Source: an uncultured Pseudohongiella sp.
GTDB taxonomy: Bacteria > Pseudomonadota > Gammaproteobacteria > Pseudomonadales > Pseudohongiellaceae
DNA: 64,000 nt
Assembly: GCA_951812715.1 (NCBI GenBank)
Contig: OX638323.1
Span: 1,488,001-1,552,000, forward strand
Direction of reading: 5' to 3'
The first letter of the stretch is position 1; every line of letters starts with the position of its first letter. The notes beneath the pieces were generated by a model. That model saw only the letters and a program-made list of their open reading frames with translations, was not told the origin of the DNA and did no database searches. The translations under genes and the position numbers were made by a program. This document shows, piece by piece, positions 8,928 through 17,344 of this stretch.

Positions 8928-9146
8928 GCTTCATTTCCGCCATTACCGCGAATAGATCTTTTTTAGCCAAGCGCATGGGTAAGGAATAAAAGCACATCGG
9001 AAGCTGAACTTGAACAGCGCGCCCGGGTGGTTCTGGAAAGTACCGAAAACCCGCTTTGCTGAATCGGGAACCGCGCCTGCCGTCGTTAAACGCTATCGTG
9101 ATGGGGGCGTTTCGGCGCCTGACATCGCGTGAGTTCCAATCGGATT

Positions 9147-9632
9147 TCAAGGGTCGAGCGGAAGCGCACGGGCGTGCTTGATGGGCTTCAGGCTGAAGTT
9201 CGATTCCACGTGCATCACGCCGGGGTACTTGAGAATCTGCTTCATTACCAGTTCCGAAAAGTGATCTATGCTGTGAGCCACCACCTTCATGAGGTAGTCC
9301 TGCGTGCCGCTCATGGCGTGACATTCAATGATATGCGGCTCCTGGGCTACCCGCTGGTGGAACGATTCAGTGCGTTCATCCGGCTGTTTTTCCATCGTCA
9401 CCTGTACGAATGCGGTGACGGATAGCCCCAGTTTGCGCTGATCTACCTCGGCGAAGTAACCGCGTATGAAGCCGGCAGTCTCAAGCGCCTTGACGCGGCG
9501 AAAAGTCGGTGACTCGGACAAGCCGATGCGGGCGGCCAGCTTCGCGTTGGCCATGCGGCCGTCAAGTTGCAATTCGCGCAGGATCGCGCGCTCCGAGCGG
9601 TCCAATGGTCTCGATTCGTTTTGACTTAACAA
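9147..9632 (-). CDS. Lrp/AsnC family transcriptional regulator
   Basis: 161 residues from a TTG start (AGGAA upstream on this strand). The N-terminal winged helix-turn-helix is plain (LDRSERAILRELQLDGRM, AKLAARIGLSESPTFRRVKAL), followed by a RAM/AsnC ligand-binding domain (TAFVQVTM, ECHAMSGTQDYLMKVVA). Its length is normal for the family. It is transcribed divergently from hpd across a 132-bp AT-rich gap, so it very likely controls the tyrosine operon in response to an amino acid. That link is inference from position. Confidence 0.9.
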   Translation of the reverse strand: MLSQNESRPLDRSERAILRELQLDGRMANAKLAARIGLSESPTFRRVKALETAGFIRGYFAEVDQRKLGLSVTAFVQVTMEKQPDERTESFHQRVAQEPHIIECHAMSGTQDYLMKVVAHSIDHFSELVMKQILKYPGVMHVESNFSLKPIKHARALPLDP

Positions 9633-9764
9633 GTGAAATATTCCTATTCCTGCGCGTAATTTGAAGAATTTCCTTAATTCTACATCAATAATGGACTAAA
9701 TAGGCAACATATTTCCCCATCGGTGATCTAACCTGACTGAAACTATTCGCTTGGGAGTTTCTCC

Positions 9765-10832
9765 ATGCACGACAACCCCATGGGACTGGACGGTTTCGAT
9801 TTCGTCGAGTTCGCGGCGATCGATAAAGGTCGGCTCGAACCGGTGTTCGAAACCCTTGGGTTCAGTCATGTCGCCCGACATCGCTCCAAGGACGCGCAGC
9901 TCTGGCGTCAGGGCGACATCAACTTCATCGTCAACTACGAGCCGAATAGCCCGGCCCACTACCATGCCGATGAGCATGGACCCTGCGCCTGTGGACTGGC
10001 GTTCCGGGTGCGGGACTCACACCATGCGTACAACCGCGCGGTGGAACTCGGCGCGCAACCCGTCGAGCTCGACACTGGGCCCATGGAACTGCGTTTGCCG
10101 GCGATCCGGGGTATCGGCGGCGCGCCGCTTTATCTCATTGATCGCTACACTGCCGGCGCGAGCATCTACGACATTGATTTCGAGTACCTGGATGGCGTGG
10201 AGCGCTTTCCGCAAGGCGTGGGTCTGCAAGTGATCGACCACCTCACGCACAACGTGTACCGCGGCCGCATGAACCACTGGGCATCGTTCTACGAGCGGCT
10301 GTTCAACTTCCGTGAGATTCGCCACTTCGACATTCGCGGGCAGAAGACGGGGCTTACTTCACGGGCGATGACCGCGCCGGATAACCGGATTCGTATCCCG
10401 CTCAACGAAGAAGCCGGCGGCAATGGACAGATCGAGGAATTCCTCATGCAATACAACGGCGAAGGCATTCAGCACATCGCCTTTGCCTGCGACGATCTGC
10501 TCGCGACCTGGGATCGCCTGCAAGAACGGGGTTTGAAATTCATGAAGCCGCCACCGGATACCTATTACGAGATGCTGGAAGATCGACTGCACGGACACGG
10601 TGAGCCGGTTGCGGACCTGCAGCGGCGGGGTATATTGTTGGACGGCAGCACGGCAGGGGATGAACCGCGCCTGTTGCTGCAGATCTTTTCCCAGGCGCTG
10701 ATCGGACCGATCTTTTTCGAATTTATCCAGCGGAAGAAGGACGAGGGATTCGGCGAGGGCAATTTCCAGGCGTTATTCGAATCCATCGAGCGCGATCAAC
10801 TGCAACGCGGCGTGCTCGAAAGCGCTGGCTGA
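9765..10832 (+). CDS. hpd: 4-hydroxyphenylpyruvate dioxygenase
   Basis: 355 residues, typical length, with GGGAG upstream. It converts 4-hydroxyphenylpyruvate and O2 to homogentisate and CO2. The iron ligands are visible: His159 in [12 protein letters not shown], His237 in [13 protein letters not shown] and Glu319 in [11 protein letters not shown], plus the family C-terminal segment [19 protein letters not shown]. It is the first gene of hpd-VOC-fahA-maiA, each following closely or overlapping. The divergent Lrp-type regulator is the likely controller. Confidence 0.97.
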   Translation: MHDNPMGLDGFDFVEFAAIDKGRLEPVFETLGFSHVARHRSKDAQLWRQGDINFIVNYEPNSPAHYHADEHGPCACGLAFRVRDSHHAYNRAVELGAQPVELDTGPMELRLPAIRGIGGAPLYLIDRYTAGASIYDIDFEYLDGVERFPQGVGLQVIDHLTHNVYRGRMNHWASFYERLFNFREIRHFDIRGQKTGLTSRAMTAPDNRIRIPLNEEAGGNGQIEEFLMQYNGEGIQHIAFACDDLLATWDRLQERGLKFMKPPPDTYYEMLEDRLHGHGEPVADLQRRGILLDGSTAGDEPRLLLQIFSQALIGPIFFEFIQRKKDEGFGEGNFQALFESIERDQLQRGVLESAG

Positions 10833-10843
10833 CCGGGGGCGCA

Positions 10844-11383
10844 ATGAAAATCAGGCAAATCCACCATGTCGCGTATCGCTGCCACGATGCCAAGGAGACG
10901 GTTGAGTTTTATCGGGACTTGCTGGGCATGGATTATCTCCTTGCCTTCGCCGAGAACGAAGTGCCTTCCACCAAGGAGCCTGACCCCTACATTCACGTCT
11001 TTCTCGATGCCGGCGACGGCAATGTGCTGGCTTTTTTCGAACTGCCCAACTCTCCGGAAATGGGTCGCGATCCGAACACGCCGGCATGGGTTCAGCATAT
11101 TGCGTTCGCGTTGGAACAATATGACGAACTGCTGACATGCAAAACCCATCTGGAAAAAAACGGCGTGGACGTGCTCGGCCCCGTGGATCATGGATTGTTC
11201 GATTCGATCTACTTTTTCGATCCGAGCGGCCATCGTCTGGAATTGGCCGTCGATAAGGGAACGGATGAAGATCGGGCGCGCGCCAAAGCCGTGGCCGACG
11301 AGATGCTGGAAGAATGGAGCCGCACCAAAAAGGCCCCCCGACTGGCTGCCTGGCTGCATGCCAAAGAGTTCGAACAAGCATGA
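10844..11383 (+). CDS. VOC-family (glyoxalase/dioxygenase fold) protein
   Basis: 179 residues with paired beta-alpha-beta-beta-beta modules. Likely metal ligands are His in IHHVAYRCHD (~7), Glu in LAFFELPN, His in WVQHIAFALE and Glu in GHRLELAVD. The C-terminal ~40 residues are helical and charged. It lies 11 bp after hpd, and its stop overlaps the fahA start (ATGA). Its role in tyrosine degradation is not established. It could be a ring-cleavage or isomerase-type enzyme, or a helper acting on pathway intermediates. The metal site is complete, so it is probably catalytic. Confidence 0.85.
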   Translation: MKIRQIHHVAYRCHDAKETVEFYRDLLGMDYLLAFAENEVPSTKEPDPYIHVFLDAGDGNVLAFFELPNSPEMGRDPNTPAWVQHIAFALEQYDELLTCKTHLEKNGVDVLGPVDHGLFDSIYFFDPSGHRLELAVDKGTDEDRARAKAVADEMLEEWSRTKKAPRLAAWLHAKEFEQA

Positions 11384-12681
11384 ATTCAACGCACGATCCG
11401 ACACTGCGTAGCTGGGTTACTTCGGCCAACGCATCAGGCGCCGACTTTCCGATTCAGAACCTGCCTTTCGCCGTGCTGCGCCGGGTCGGAACCGGCGAGC
11501 GGTTCCGGCCGGGGGTCGCCATTGGTGACCGCGCGCTTGATCTGCGGGAGTTGCATGCCGCCGGAATCGCGCCATCCCGAGGTCTGGACGCGTGTCAGGA
11601 AGAAACGCTGAATAGCTTCATGGGACAAGGGTCGGCCGTGTGGTCGGCCCTGCGAGCGGATCTGAGCGCGCTGCTGGCGGCGGGATCGGAACATGAAGCC
11701 GCGGTGCGGAATTGCCTGATTCCACTTAGCGAAGTCGAATACCAGATACCGGCGCGGATCGGCGATTACACGGATTTTTATACATCCATCCATCATGCCG
11801 CCAATATCGGCCGGCTGTTCCGGCCGAACGATCCGCTATTGCCCAACTATCGCTGGGTGCCGATCGGTTATCACGGCCGCAGTTCGTCCATCGCGATAAG
11901 CGGACAGTCGTTCCCCCGCCCGCGCGGACAACTGAAACCGCCTGGCGCGGAGCGACCGGAAGTCGCCCCTTGCCGGCGTCTCGACTACGAATTGGAGATT
12001 GGTATATTCGTCGGCCGCGGCAATGCCCTGGGCGTCCCCGTGGACATCGACGATGCGGAGAATCATGTGTTCGGGCTGTGTTTGCTCAACGATTGGTCCG
12101 CCCGCGACATTCAAGCCTGGGAGTATCAGCCGCTGGGTCCGTTTCTGGCGAAAAGCTTCGCAACGACGATCTCGCCTTGGATCGTGACACTGGAAGCGCT
12201 GGCGCCTTTTCGCAAGCCCTGGCGGCGTTCCGCCGGAGAGCCGCGGGCGCTGCCGTATCTTTCGAGCGAAGGAAATTCGGCCGCGGGCGCCATCGACATG
12301 CAACTCGAAGTGCTGCTGCAAAGCGCAACGATGCGCGAAAACAACATCGCACCGGAAAGTCTTTCCAGCAGCAACTTCAGCGACGCCTACTGGACGGTCG
12401 CGCAGATGGTGGCGCATCACACGGTCAATGGCTGCAATCTGCGGCCGGGCGATCTGTTCGGCAGCGGCACGATGTCCGGCGACCATGAAGGCAGTCAGGG
12501 CGCGCTTATTGAAATCACCCGCGGCGGCGCCGAGCCGATCCGGTTGCGGAACGGTGAGGAGCGCGCGTTTCTCGAAGATGGCGATACCGTGATCCTGCGG
12601 GCGCATTGCGCAAGAGAAGGGGCGGTGCGCATCGGTTTCGGCGAAGCAGTCGGTACCGTGCTGCCGGCGAATTCCCAATGA
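11380..12681 (+). CDS. fahA: Fumarylacetoacetase
   Basis: 433 residues from the ATG at 11380, which overlaps the preceding stop. It hydrolyses fumarylacetoacetate to fumarate and acetoacetate. The family signature is strong: an N-terminal domain, then DYTDFYTSIHHAANIGRLFRP, YHGRSSSIAISG, LDYELEIGIFVG, LLNDWSARDIQAWEYQPLGPF (Mg2+ and catalytic region), and GDLFGSGTMSGD. Length is normal. The stop overlaps maiA by the same ATGA arrangement, suggesting translational coupling. Confidence 0.97.
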   Translation: MNSTHDPTLRSWVTSANASGADFPIQNLPFAVLRRVGTGERFRPGVAIGDRALDLRELHAAGIAPSRGLDACQEETLNSFMGQGSAVWSALRADLSALLAAGSEHEAAVRNCLIPLSEVEYQIPARIGDYTDFYTSIHHAANIGRLFRPNDPLLPNYRWVPIGYHGRSSSIAISGQSFPRPRGQLKPPGAERPEVAPCRRLDYELEIGIFVGRGNALGVPVDIDDAENHVFGLCLLNDWSARDIQAWEYQPLGPFLAKSFATTISPWIVTLEALAPFRKPWRRSAGEPRALPYLSSEGNSAAGAIDMQLEVLLQSATMRENNIAPESLSSSNFSDAYWTVAQMVAHHTVNGCNLRPGDLFGSGTMSGDHEGSQGALIEITRGGAEPIRLRNGEERAFLEDGDTVILRAHCAREGAVRIGFGEAVGTVLPANSQ

Positions 12682-13325
12682 AACTCTACGATTATTTCCG
12701 CTCATCGGCGGCCTTTCGCGTGCGCATCGCACTCAACTGGAAAGGCGTGGCTTTTGAGCAACTTCCGGTAGATCTGCCGCGGGGACAGCAACTTTCCGCC
12801 GAGTACCGAGCCGTCAATCCGCAACAATTGGTGCCGACTTTGGACACCGGGGCGGGACTCCTCAGTCAGTCATTGGCCATTTGCGAGTATCTTGAAGAGA
12901 CAATTCCCCAACCGCCGCTGCTTCCGGCCGACCCGCTGGCTCGGGCGCGGGTGCGCGGCCTGGCGCAACTTGTTGCCTGTGACATTCATCCGATCGCGAA
13001 CTTGAGGGTATTGAACAGGCTGCGGCATGATCTGACCGTTGACGAACCACGTGTTGGAGAATGGATCCGGCACTGGATCGGCCTCGGCTTCGAAGCCATC
13101 GAAGCGCAACTCGATCCGCGATCCGCCTTTGCATGTGGCGACGCAGTTACGCTGGCTGATGTATTCTTGGCGCCGCAACATTTCAATGCCGTGCGATTCG
13201 AAGCGCCACTCGACGCCTATCCGAAACTCTGTGCGGTGGTTTCTCGCTGCAATGAGTTGCGGGCCTTTGCCGATGCAAAGGGCGGCATGAAGGTAGCGCA
13301 GATCTCTGAAAACCAGAGAAACTGA
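12678..13325 (+). CDS. maiA: Maleylacetoacetate isomerase (zeta-class GST)
   Basis: 215 residues from the ATG overlapping the fahA stop. The start KLYDYFRSSAAFRVRIALNWKG is the diagnostic zeta-GST glutathione site (SSxxxRVR). The GST C-terminal domain carries ACDIHPIANLRVLNRL. It isomerises maleylacetoacetate to fumarylacetoacetate using glutathione, so with hpd and fahA the pathway lacks only homogentisate 1,2-dioxygenase in this window. Confidence 0.96.
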   Translation: MKLYDYFRSSAAFRVRIALNWKGVAFEQLPVDLPRGQQLSAEYRAVNPQQLVPTLDTGAGLLSQSLAICEYLEETIPQPPLLPADPLARARVRGLAQLVACDIHPIANLRVLNRLRHDLTVDEPRVGEWIRHWIGLGFEAIEAQLDPRSAFACGDAVTLADVFLAPQHFNAVRFEAPLDAYPKLCAVVSRCNELRAFADAKGGMKVAQISENQRN

Positions 13326-13473
13326 CCATTGGCGCCGCCGGATTCTGCAGTGTCGGCGGTGACATAGCCGCGGCGATATTGAAACGGCCCAAACCCGCCG
13401 GAACCCGGATATCCACGCCCCAGATTGCTTCGCCGGCGCTTGCATCAACGGCCAGCCGCCAGACCCAGGCGGT

Positions 13474-13899
13474 TTAGTCCGACGCCAGCCGTCTGACTGA
13501 ACCGAGTCTGGCGCCCCAGACGGCGGCGACCAATTTGACAACCAGGGACAGAATTACGCCGAAGGTCAAGAATGAGCTCAAGGGCAATCCGATAAGCACG
13601 GACACCAGACCCAGATCGACAAGCACATAGCATCCTATTGTCAAGGCCGCGAATCGCAGTGGAAACTGAACGCGTCCGGTTTTCGCCAGCCAATAGTTGC
13701 AGGCAAAGAACACGATGGGCCCCAGAACGTAGGAAGACCAGGGGGCGATCCAGTTCGCCGCTTCTGTATAGAACTCCGGCGGATGGCCCGGCTCGATAAG
13801 GTATGCATATACGGCAACCATTGGGAAACTCGCGGCAATGGCGACAACCAGAACGAATACGGCAACTCCCAGCGCTTTGGCGAAGTCAGCGAATTTCAT
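13474..13899 (-). CDS. Four-helix integral membrane protein of unknown function
   Basis: 141 residues from the ATG at 13899 (GGAGGG upstream), much shorter than the open frame, which extends to 14274. Four hydrophobic segments: ~10-33, ~52-70, ~80-100 and ~105-127. The loop LIEPGHPPEFYTEAANWIAPWSS sits between the first two. It stands alone, convergent with maiA and divergent from the hydrolase at 14117. No family is recognised. Confidence 0.7.
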   Translation of the reverse strand: MKFADFAKALGVAVFVLVVAIAASFPMVAVYAYLIEPGHPPEFYTEAANWIAPWSSYVLGPIVFFACNYWLAKTGRVQFPLRFAALTIGCYVLVDLGLVSVLIGLPLSSFLTFGVILSLVVKLVAAVWGARLGSVRRLASD

Positions 13900-14116
13900 G
13901 TTTGCCCTCCGGCTTGTATGGGAAAAATCTTTGGATTCATTGCACCTGACCTGACTGTATCTTGCCTTGTTCTGAATCGGAATACGCAAGGTTCCTTGCG
14001 GCGGTGCAATAACACTATACTTCGGCTGGATTGGCGCAATATGCGGAACTGAATTACAGTCTCGTGTAGTTGGCGATCTGGGTGCGCCAGACTCCCATTT
14101 CAACAGTTGAACCGCC

Positions 14117-15109
14117 ATGTTGAAAAAGATACTCGCCGGTCTTGCCGCTTTAGTCGCTCTGCTGATTATCGGGGCCTGGGCGCTGCTGTTTCGGTCTGAT
14201 CTTTCGCGACAGGAGCTTAGCGAATACATCAATGAAGAGTCCGAGTTCATCGAGTTGCCCATGGGCGCGAACATGCACTACCGCGACCAGGGAAACATGA
14301 GTGGGCCCGTCATCGTGCTGCTGCATGGTGGCTACGGTTCTCTGCAAAACTGGGAATACTGGACGCCCTGGCTGAAAGACGACTACCGCATGATCTCCAT
14401 GGACCTGCCTGCGCATGGCCTGACCGGACGCACGGCAAGCGACCGGTATACTCGACAGGACATGATTCAGTCAGTAGGCGAACTGCTAAATGAACTGGGA
14501 GTGGACAGCTTTACCATGGCAGGTCATTCAATGGGAGGCGGCGTGGCGCTTCAGTACGCACTCACATACCCCGAGCAGGTCAACACCATGATCCTGGTCG
14601 GCCCGGAAGGAATTCCACCTGAAGGCGGATATGATTTCGAGGGTGTGTTTTTTGAAGATCAGCTCGACCTTGAGGGCGTATTGAACGACAAGTCTTTGTC
14701 CATAACGGAGCGATTGCTGGGCAAGATCGGCTCGCCATGGGCGGTGGAAGCCGCGCTTCAGACAATGTACGCGGACCCGGATAGCGTGACGCCTGAAGTA
14801 GTAGCCGAATTCGGAAGGATTCTGCGTCACGAAGGCAACCGCTACGCATTAACGCTCATGTTCCGCCAATCACTGGCCACCATGAATATTGCAGAGGATC
14901 TGGCGCCGCGGGCTCACGAAATCGAGCAACCTGTGTTGTTGCTTTGCGGGATGGAAGACGTGCTGGTGCCTCCCGATGTGTGCGACAGAGCTCACGACTT
15001 GTTGCCCAATAGCGAATTGAAGATGTATGAAGACGTTGGCCATTTGATACAGATTGAGGCAACGGAGCAAACCGCCGAAGATGTGCTTGCATTCCTGGGG
15101 CAGAGATGA
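14117..15109 (+). CDS. Alpha/beta hydrolase, membrane-anchored
   Basis: 330 residues with an uncleaved N-terminal membrane segment (~5-25), then an alpha/beta hydrolase fold. HGGYGS (70-75) supplies the oxyanion hole, GHSMGG the nucleophile Ser138, and the C-terminal EDVGHLIQIE region the catalytic His; the acid is probably in GMEDVLVPPD. Substrate unknown: esterase, lipase or C-C hydrolase activities are all possible. The stop overlaps the ATG of the UGSC selenoprotein gene (ATGA at 15106), indicating a two-gene transcript with coupled translation. Confidence 0.88.
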   Translation: MLKKILAGLAALVALLIIGAWALLFRSDLSRQELSEYINEESEFIELPMGANMHYRDQGNMSGPVIVLLHGGYGSLQNWEYWTPWLKDDYRMISMDLPAHGLTGRTASDRYTRQDMIQSVGELLNELGVDSFTMAGHSMGGGVALQYALTYPEQVNTMILVGPEGIPPEGGYDFEGVFFEDQLDLEGVLNDKSLSITERLLGKIGSPWAVEAALQTMYADPDSVTPEVVAEFGRILRHEGNRYALTLMFRQSLATMNIAEDLAPRAHEIEQPVLLLCGMEDVLVPPDVCDRAHDLLPNSELKMYEDVGHLIQIEATEQTAEDVLAFLGQR

Positions 15110-15651
15110 CGATTCGCGTGCTTGATCCGACGAACGAGACCCGCGGCGCCGACAGAAATCCGGCGCCGCGGCCGGCTTCCCTTGAGGGGGCGACTGTCGG
15201 CTTCATCTCCAACGGCAAGGAGGGAACCGCCGGCTTCTTCGCTCATCTCGACCGGCTGTTGCGGGAACGGTTCCAGGTCGCGGAAGTCGTGCATCGCACC
15301 AAGGCCAATTACAGCGCCCCGGCGGAACAGGGCATTATCGATGAGGCCAGAAACTGGAATCTGGCCATCACCGGGCTGGGCGACTGAGGCAGTTGTTCGT
15401 CGTGCAGTCTGCATGACGCGGTCAGCGCCGAAATGGTGGAAACGCCGGCGGTTGCGGTGATGACGACCCGCTTTGTTTCCGCGGCGGAATTGATGGCGCG
15501 GGTGCTCGGTCTGCCCGGCTACCCGTTTGCGGTAATCGAGCATCCCGTCAGCAGCGCCTCAGATGCCGAACTCGCGCAACGCGCCGGGGTGGTGCTGAAA
15601 CGTATTGAGGACATGATACCCGCGACGGCGTTCAAAACGAGCGCGGAATAG
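15106..15651 (+). CDS. UGSC-family selenoprotein, UGA = Sec94
   Basis: Reading through the TGA at 15385-15387 joins 93 and 87 codons into one 181-residue protein. The junction is ITGLGD-U-GSCSSCSLHDAV, exactly the U-G-S-C motif that names the family; downstream HDAV, PAVAVMTT and GLPGYPFAVIEHP fit the family's C-terminal part. The N-terminal part has GATVGFISNGKEG and FQVAEVVHRTKANYSAP. A SECIS-like hairpin lies at 15399-15417. The protein is probably a cytosolic redox or thiol enzyme; its biochemical role is undetermined. The start overlaps the alpha/beta hydrolase stop. If UGA were a stop, both halves would be truncated and the downstream half would lack its own start signal. Confidence 0.9.
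15399..15417 (+). promoter_or_regulatory. Putative bacterial SECIS element of the UGSC gene
   Basis: A 7-bp stem, 15399-15405 GTCGTGC with 15411-15417 GCATGAC (one G-U pair), closes the loop AGTCT. The loop begins 18 nt after the UGA. The loop is identical to that of the SelW-like gene although the encoded peptides differ, which argues for selection on RNA structure. Confidence 0.78.
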
Positions 15652-15699
15652 TCTGGAGCCGTTAAGCGCGGACTCCCATGAAATCCATCAAGGAATGAA

Positions 15700-17295
15700 T
15701 TGCACAATGAGTCTATTTTGATGCCGCCGGCAACTAGGGCGAGTGGCGTGCTGCTGCCGATTTTTTCGCTGCCATCGCGATTCGGTATCGGCGATCTCGG
15801 CGAAAACGCCTATCGGTTCGCGGATCGATTGCAGGCGGCCGGACAGCGATATTGGCAGGTGCTGCCGCTCAATCCGCCAAACGCCCAGGCCGGTGGATCG
15901 CCTTATGACAGCAGCTCGAATTTCGCCGGGAATCCCTTGTTGATCGATCTGAACGCGCTTGCCGAAGAAGAACTGTTGACGGAAGCCGAACTGAATCCTC
16001 CCCAAGACTTACCTCCTCTGGAAATTGATTACGAAACAGTATTCCGATTCAAGATGTCGGCGTTAAAGTTGGCCAGCACCCGATTTGCGGAAGGCGGTGG
16101 CCATGCTCGGGATGAGGAGATGCTCCGAACGCGCGGGCGAGGCGTGCCTCGCCCCTACGGGGGAAGACCGACCGAATTCGAGGAGTTCTGTCGGCAACAG
16201 CGGCATTGGCTGGATGATTACTCGCTTTTCATGGCGCTGACGGCGGAATTCCCCGGCAAATCGTGGACCGATTGGCCGACCGGACTGCGTGACCGCGACT
16301 CGGCCACGCTCGCGGATGCGCGCCGGCGGCTGGCAAGGGAAATCGAGCGCTGGCAAATCCTGCAGTTCTTTTTCTTCCGGCAATGGCAGCGGCTCAAGAG
16401 CTATTGCAACGAAAGAGGCCTGTTGATCTTCGGCGACATGCCCATCTATTCGAACCTCGAAAGCGCTGATGTCTGGGCCAACAGCGAAATCTATCAGCTT
16501 GATCAGGACAAGCGGCCGTCGGCGGTGTCAGGCGTTCCGCCGGATTATTTCAGCCCTGAAGGGCAACTCTGGAACAACCCGCTGTACGACTGGCAGGAAC
16601 TTCAAAGGCAAGGTTTTGCCTGGTGGGTGGAGCGCATGGGCGCCCTGTTCGACCGTTTCGATATCGTTCGCATCGACCATTTCCGGGGCCTGGTGCAATG
16701 CTGGGAGGTTCCGGTTCCCTGTGAAAACGCCATGCACGGGCACTGGCGCCAGGTTCCGACCCATGAACTGTTCGATGCACTGAAATCGGCTTACCCGCGA
16801 TTCCCCGTCGTCGCGGAAGATCTGGGCACGATCACTCCGGATGTCGTGCAAGCGCGGGATCGTTTCGGCCTGCCGGGGATGCTGGTGATGCAGTTCGCCT
16901 TCGTCGACGATCACGCTGACAATCCTTATCTGCCGCAGAACCATCGCGAAAACTCGGTGGCCTATCTGGGTACGCACGACAACAATACCGCCCGCGGCTG
17001 GCTGGAAGAGGATTGCGACGAGGCAATGAAGTGGCGGCTGTTTCATCACATCAGCTATAGCGAAGATATCGGAGAAAATGTGACACGATTGCTGGAACTG
17101 GTCATGTCTTCGCGGGCGCGAACCGCTATCGTCAGTGTCCAGGATCTGCTGGCGCTGCCTTCCCGGGCGCGGATCAATGTGCCAGGCACCACCACGGGCA
17201 ACTGGAGCTGGCGGTTGAGCGAGACCGAATTCGAGTCAATAGATTGGGAAAAGCTTGCCGCGCTAACCCGGAACAGCAGGCGATACAGCGCCTGA
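15700..17295 (+). CDS. malQ: 4-alpha-glucanotransferase (amylomaltase)
   Basis: 531 residues from a TTG at 15700 (AAGGA six bases upstream); the next ATG, at 15721, has no Shine-Dalgarno. It transfers alpha-1,4-glucan chains between maltooligosaccharides. GH77 features: LPSRFGIGDLGENAYRF, WQVLPLNPP, SPYDSSSNFAGNPLLIDL, GDMPIYSNLESADVWAN, VRIDHFRG (nucleophile Asp), VAEDLG (acid/base Glu) and YLGTHDNNT. It matches the short ~500-residue type but carries an extra ~30 residues near position 140-155, encoded by a palindromic element (16135-16154). It converges on the glycogen block and serves the same glucan metabolism. Confidence 0.95.
   Translation: MHNESILMPPATRASGVLLPIFSLPSRFGIGDLGENAYRFADRLQAAGQRYWQVLPLNPPNAQAGGSPYDSSSNFAGNPLLIDLNALAEEELLTEAELNPPQDLPPLEIDYETVFRFKMSALKLASTRFAEGGGHARDEEMLRTRGRGVPRPYGGRPTEFEEFCRQQRHWLDDYSLFMALTAEFPGKSWTDWPTGLRDRDSATLADARRRLAREIERWQILQFFFFRQWQRLKSYCNERGLLIFGDMPIYSNLESADVWANSEIYQLDQDKRPSAVSGVPPDYFSPEGQLWNNPLYDWQELQRQGFAWWVERMGALFDRFDIVRIDHFRGLVQCWEVPVPCENAMHGHWRQVPTHELFDALKSAYPRFPVVAEDLGTITPDVVQARDRFGLPGMLVMQFAFVDDHADNPYLPQNHRENSVAYLGTHDNNTARGWLEEDCDEAMKWRLFHHISYSEDIGENVTRLLELVMSSRARTAIVSVQDLLALPSRARINVPGTTTGNWSWRLSETEFESIDWEKLAALTRNSRRYSA
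16135..16154. repeat. Palindromic element embedded in malQ
   Basis: GGGCGAGGC (16135-16143) and GCCTCGCCC (16146-16154) form a perfect 9-bp inverted repeat with a 2-base loop, followed by CCTACGGGGG. This resembles the mobile GGGCGAGGC..GCCTCGCCCCTAC palindromic repeats scattered in many bacterial genomes. Here it lies in frame inside malQ and encodes an Arg/Gly/Pro-rich patch (RTRGRGVPRPYGGRP). Confidence 0.65.
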
Positions 17296-17344
17296 ACCGC
17301 CGGCTCAGCCACCCCCCAAGTCACTGCTCAAGACTATCCCGCGG

